DNA from: Eupeodes corollae
Lineage: Eukaryota > Arthropoda > Insecta > Diptera > Syrphidae
Reading direction: 5' to 3'
Assembly (NCBI RefSeq): GCF_945859685.1
Contig: NC_079148.1
Location: forward strand, 118,950,156 to 119,014,155
DNA length: 64,000 nucleotides
Shown here: in pieces, positions 60,140-64,000 of the stretch
Layout of the letters: the number at the start of each line of letters is the position of its first letter
Numbering within the stretch: the stretch's first letter is position 1
Translations under genes and position numbers: made by a program
The notes under the pieces: model-generated
Told to the model about the DNA's origin: nothing
The model's input: only the letters and a program-made list of their open reading frames with translations
Databases searched by the model: none

Positions 60140-60990
60140 TAATAATTGGAATTATCCCTTCGGATCTCAGCAGTTGTAATAGAGGAGGACTTATCCCCAT
60201 AGGTATCCAAGTAATGGCTGAAATAAGATATTGGGGACGGAACGAGATAAGTTTGTACTAAATGTAAACACCAATTTGATATCCGTACCCTTTATGATTT
60301 GTTTACATGTAGGTTCAAGACGATGGAGCAGACATCCACGAATATAGCCAACGTACGTTTTGCCAAATTTGTTAGCGAGTGGCAAGGGCATTAGCTACCA
60401 AAAGCCCTTTGTTTATGAAATACCCACTTCTTTTTCTTACCAGCTAAGAACTATGAACAAGTTCTCTCAAATACGGGAGTATTTGACTTGACTGTACCCA
60501 CATAAGGATCCCAAAAGTAGGAGGCCCATCAGGGCAGTACTATATAAACAGAAAAAGATACTTCTCGCTGAATACCCAAGTAGTATTTGACGAATCCCTA
60601 AAAATGAATGTCTTTGATTGCCGCTGAAGTGGTCCATGACGCTCATGACTCCCGAATTTTTAGGGAAAGCAGAATTAAACAAAGGTTTGATGATGGAGAG
60701 TTCAATGGTCGTCTGCTTGGGGATGGTGGGTACCCTTTTCTAATATCCTCTTTACCCCTGTTTTGAATCCTCGAACGAATGCTGAAATAAGATACAATAT
60801 GTATCATATAGCTACTCGTAATACGGTGGACATAAGCTTTTGCGTCTGGTATCAAAGATTCCACATTTTGTTATAAGGTATGAAGTGCTCCATAGAAAAT
60901 GACAAAACAACTATTGTAGCCTTAGCAGTTCTTCATAACTTGACAATTGATTTCCAGGATGGTTTTCCACCCACAACACAAATTTTTATA
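60140..60990 (+). pseudogene. PIF/Harbinger (HARBI1-like) transposase remnant
   Basis: Plus-strand pieces follow HARBI1-type transposase order. GGLIPIGIQVMAEIRYWG comes first, then RRTFCQIC, ARALATKSPLFMKYP, LDCTHIRIPKVGGPSGQYYI (first catalytic Asp) and RYFSLNTQVVFDE. VVHDAHDSRIFRESRIKQRF, LLGDGGYPFL (second Asp), NAEIRYNMYHIATRNTVD and VALAVLHNL follow. The Glu expected after TRNTV is Asp here (TVDISF, usually TVERCF). Stops at about 60178 and 60770 and several frame changes make it inactive. The family cuts and pastes DNA with 3-bp TWA targets and needs a Myb-like partner, which I did not find. Terminal repeats were not recognised. Confidence 0.75.
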
Positions 60991-63752
60991 TTTCATTATT
61001 TTGTTATGATGAAACTTTTCTTAAAAAGCTTTTTAGTGGCCTTCAACAACAATAATAATTTTTCATATAATGAAACTCTATTTGTTGGCCTTAAGACAAA
61101 TATTTTTTTGATATGATGTTGCTTGATCTAAATAAATAAAATTGATCAGTTGCTATTAAAAAAATTGTAAAAATAACTTAATTAATAATTTTATTATTCA
61201 AACAAAAAAGAAAGAAGCTCAGTTTGTTCATATAATAGATTGTACATACTAAAACTATGATAACTGGATAAATTTTAATACAAGAATAAAATGCAAGGAA
61301 AATAAAAAGATACGAACAAAAAAAAACATTTTTAATAAGTTTACAAAAATATTGTGTTACCATGTTTTCCAAACTTGTTAAAAATCCGTCCTTTTCATTT
61401 GCTTTAATCCATAAAAGAAGTCTCATATTCTGTGTAAGGAAGTATATTGTTCTACTAAACCTTATTGTTCTACTAAACCTTATTCGTACCTATTTTCAAA
61501 GGACATAAACATCCTTAACACAATTTTCCTACTTCTTTCTTTCTCTTTGCCACATTATTTTTACTATAGAATAGCTGTAAATAAAACCTTCAACTTTCAC
61601 CATATGTCATCTCATAACGTAGGTTTATGTACTGCACAGATAACCCCACTTAAATCCTCACCTATTTCATTCTGTATAAAAGGATTTTCTTTTGCAAAAC
61701 ACAAGAGATAGTTATGTATATTGTTTATGTATTTATCTAGACGTAATAAATATCTACAACTGCAATTTTTATTTCACACGCTCGTAAACCTACGACGACA
61801 ACGGTCCAAGAGGTTTCGAACACCAAATGTTGTATAGATATACGAATTGCACTAGAACTTTAGTCCTTAGCAGAAGCCTTTTGAGCATGAGCCAACATAA
61901 TCTTCAATAACCAAGTTCACCATCAGGGTCGGCATTGTACAAGTTCTCGGATGTTTGGTTGCAGGGAAAGATTATGTTATTTTTTACAGTGTAAAATCAA
62001 CAAATAATACAACTATTTCGTACCACTAAACCAATGCAAGCGGAACCTTAAGTTAGCAAGAACGAGAGAGAAAACGAGTTTGTTCCGAATGCTCTACACT
62101 GTCCTAAGTTGGACAAATAATTGGAAAAGGCAATGGAAAACTGGAGGTAATGAGAAAACCAAGCACGTAGAAGAAAAAGGAGAAAATCTCAAAGTCAAAG
62201 AAGAACAATATAACACTCATTTCTTGATATTTTAAGAAGAAAAAGGAAATAAGAAGAATCTCACCACTTTCAACTCATGTCGTGAATTCCATTTGGACCG
62301 CAATGAGAACAACGTGAAAAAAACACACTGATAAATCCACATACCATCACCTGGGTTAACATGACTGAAGGTGAGCTCGCAACTTTATACTAGCATTGTG
62401 CACCAACCTACATCAGGCATGCAACCATGCACCATCATCAGGGCCAGGCCATCAGTGACAATGCGTTTGGATTTAGAGTTGGATTTGCAATCAAACAGGT
62501 TTTTTTTTGGTTTTATATTTTAATTCTTTTGTTGTTTTGGTTTTTATTCGTTTTATCTTATTAAAAGATATTCTTTAGAATTACTGTGTCGTGGTGTTTA
62601 ACTAGATGGCAGAGAGATGAGGCATCGGGACGGTGGAGAACAGAGATTCCTCCCAACTTTTAATTAATAAAGGTTGAATGGGTAAACAAAGAACTTCTTT
62701 CATTTCATAATTATTTTTATATCTTTTATGAGTTTAAAGAAAAGTGAAAGATTAATGCCTTTGGTTTTATTACAAACAGAAGAGCCAAGGTTGCTATGGA
62801 CACTTTGGTGTCCTTGAAAATTCATCAGTATTTTTAATTTTTTAGAAAAAAATATGTTAGCTTAAAAATTTTCCTTATAAAAAATTAATTTTTAAATAAA
62901 TGTGAATATTATTTTTTTTGTGCATAGTTTTTGAATTTTCCTAGAAATTTGTATAAGATTTTTAAAGTACTCCTTCCAAGTAAAACATTGTTTGTAAGGG
63001 TTATTATTGAGTAGGAATTTATGTAACTTAGTTTATTTTTGATTTATAAAAAAATGTCAGTTAACTAATTTTTCCTAAACTCACATAAATTCCGTATTAA
63101 TTAAAAACATTCACTGTATTTTATTGCTGTTATATAAAGTCAAACTTTTGTATCACCTTTTTTTCTTTGAAATCATAAAAATAAAACAATTTCCTAATAG
63201 TCCAGTCATTTGGTAAAAAAAAAGAGGGTTACCTGGAAAGTTTTCCGGGAGTTTTGAAAATTGGTTAATTTATAGATTTGGGTATGCTCTTTTCGAATTT
63301 CAACTTTGCCACCTCGCACCCCCGCCGCTCGCGCCGCCATCTTGAAAAAATGGCGCCTAAAACGGTTTGGAAATATCTCCTTTTCGACGCATTTTACGAA
63401 AAAAATACTTATGTACAAAATTAAACTAGAAAAAATTTCCTACAATTTATGTATCAATAATTTTTTTCATAAAATCAATAGTTTTTGGCGTACGAGCGCT
63501 ACAACATCCATTTCAATAGACGTTTTTAAAAAAACTCATTTCCACACCGCCTAGTGGTAGAGTAAGCGGCGCGTTTTTTAAATTGTGGTTTCGCTTATAG
63601 GCCTATAGGCCTACTTGGGAGAAATTTTATTTTGAAATTTAGTGCAATATTTCGGTAGAAGCTACATATATTACGAGAAATATTTAGGTGAGCCTGAGTC
63701 ATCAGTATTTATACATTTATCGTCGTACAGTGTTGTTTGTGTTCTTAGAGCT
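60991..63752. other. No gene proven; AT-rich, possible element start near 63220
   Basis: AT-rich to about 61780. The 61780-62480 part is less AT-rich. At 62360, AACATGACTGAAG is followed by GTGAGC, a possible start codon plus donor, unsupported otherwise. From 63224 (GAGGGTTACCTGGAAAG) to 63612 there are GC-rich bits (CACCCCCGCCGCTCGCGCCG) and a repeated ATAGGCCT. This may be the 5' non-coding part of the element whose frame starts at 63753. Confidence 0.35.
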
Positions 63753-64000
63753 ATGGCTTCTAATACAGAAAATTGTTGTATTTGTGACAGTTCACTCTTG
63801 GAAAATGAAACAGTTGAAGTGAAAAAAAAAGGATTGGACACTTTTCGTAAGTCAAGTGTTAAAAGAAATGATAGTAAAGTTAAACTTTTGGCGGGACTCA
63901 AATCGATAGTGGTTCATGATGTGTGTCGAAAACGATACAATAATGAGAAGTTAATCGTTGCATCATTGCGTAGAGGAAGTGATGCCACGAAACCTCAGCC
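63753..64000 (+). CDS. N-terminus of an unidentified protein, runs off the window
   Basis: ATG at 63753 opens 82 codons with no stop before the window edge. The start is MASNTENCCICDSSLLE. Cys8 and Cys11 (CxxC) pair in sequence with His55 and Cys58 (HxxC, in SIVVHDVCRKRYNNEK), suggesting one zinc-binding unit. The middle is Lys-rich (VEVKKKGLDTFRKSSVKR). I recall this layout (CCIC, a GL.TL..SS.KR stretch, VH..CR..Y) from the N-termini of large insect proteins that look transposon-derived, but I cannot name the family. A preceding stretch from about 63224 may be the leader. Codon use is less AT-biased than chance frames here, and the frame is intact, unlike the older transposon remnants. Confidence 0.55.
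   Translation, partial: MASNTENCCICDSSLLENETVEVKKKGLDTFRKSSVKRNDSKVKLLAGLKSIVVHDVCRKRYNNEKLIVASLRRGSDATKPQ

Noticed and set aside
62360..62380. First coding exon (ATGACTGAAG then GTGAGC)
   Set aside because: A start codon plus donor of this length arises often by chance; no downstream exon was identified.
63550..63575. tRNA gene (TAGTGGTAGAGT resembles an A box or D arm)
   Set aside because: No B box, anticodon stem or acceptor pairing follows.

Overview
The window looks like repeat-rich, AT-rich intergenic or intronic DNA of an insect, most likely a fly (Diptera). The case rests on the mix of mobile elements: Jockey-like, RTE-like and I-like LINEs, a Tc1 element, a mariner remnant, a PIF/Harbinger remnant and a tRNA-derived SINE. 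Most long open frames that I can interpret are decayed transposon genes. I could not identify any host protein-coding exon with confidence. The species is not determined.

Layout. 0.9-3.6 kb: two joined LINE remnants, a mariner scrap, and a SINE. 8.2-10.1 kb: an I/LOA-like LINE with its 3' UTR. 12.2-13.2 kb: the RNase H end of an I-like LINE on the minus strand. 13.2-21.6 kb: three long copies (two more lie at 35 and 51 kb) of a dispersed family called here the AACTTCC family, with internal 175-bp tandem units. 18.7-23.1 kb: a Tc1 element with both ends recognisable, split by an AACTTCC copy and by an internally deleted RTE-like LINE that has its own 13-bp target duplication. 26.3-27.4 kb: a degenerate inverted repeat. 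28.1-30.5 kb: a Jockey LINE on the minus strand. 32.1-35.0 kb: a SINE split by a LINE 3' end and by a 2.5-kb foldback element. 39.0-41.95 kb: RTE-like and I-like LINE remnants in the same orientation. 45.6-47.7 kb: more RTE-like LINE pieces. 56.0-58.4 kb: a Jockey LINE. 58.4-61.0 kb: an RTE-like piece, a SINE and a Harbinger transposase remnant. The right edge carries the start of an open frame (63753 to the window end) with a probable zinc-binding motif.

The gaps between elements are mostly low-complexity AT-rich DNA. GC-richer, apparently single-copy stretches near 23.9-25.6, 42.7-43.9 and 54.2-55.3 kb are the likeliest places for host regulatory DNA or untranslated exons, but I cannot prove either.

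How it fits together. The elements form a layered record. The Tc1 copy predates the AACTTCC and RTE insertions inside it. The 32-kb SINE predates the LINE tail and foldback element inside it. The SINE family and the AACTTCC family are the most informative repeats because their ends can be mapped through these nested, self-dating insertions.
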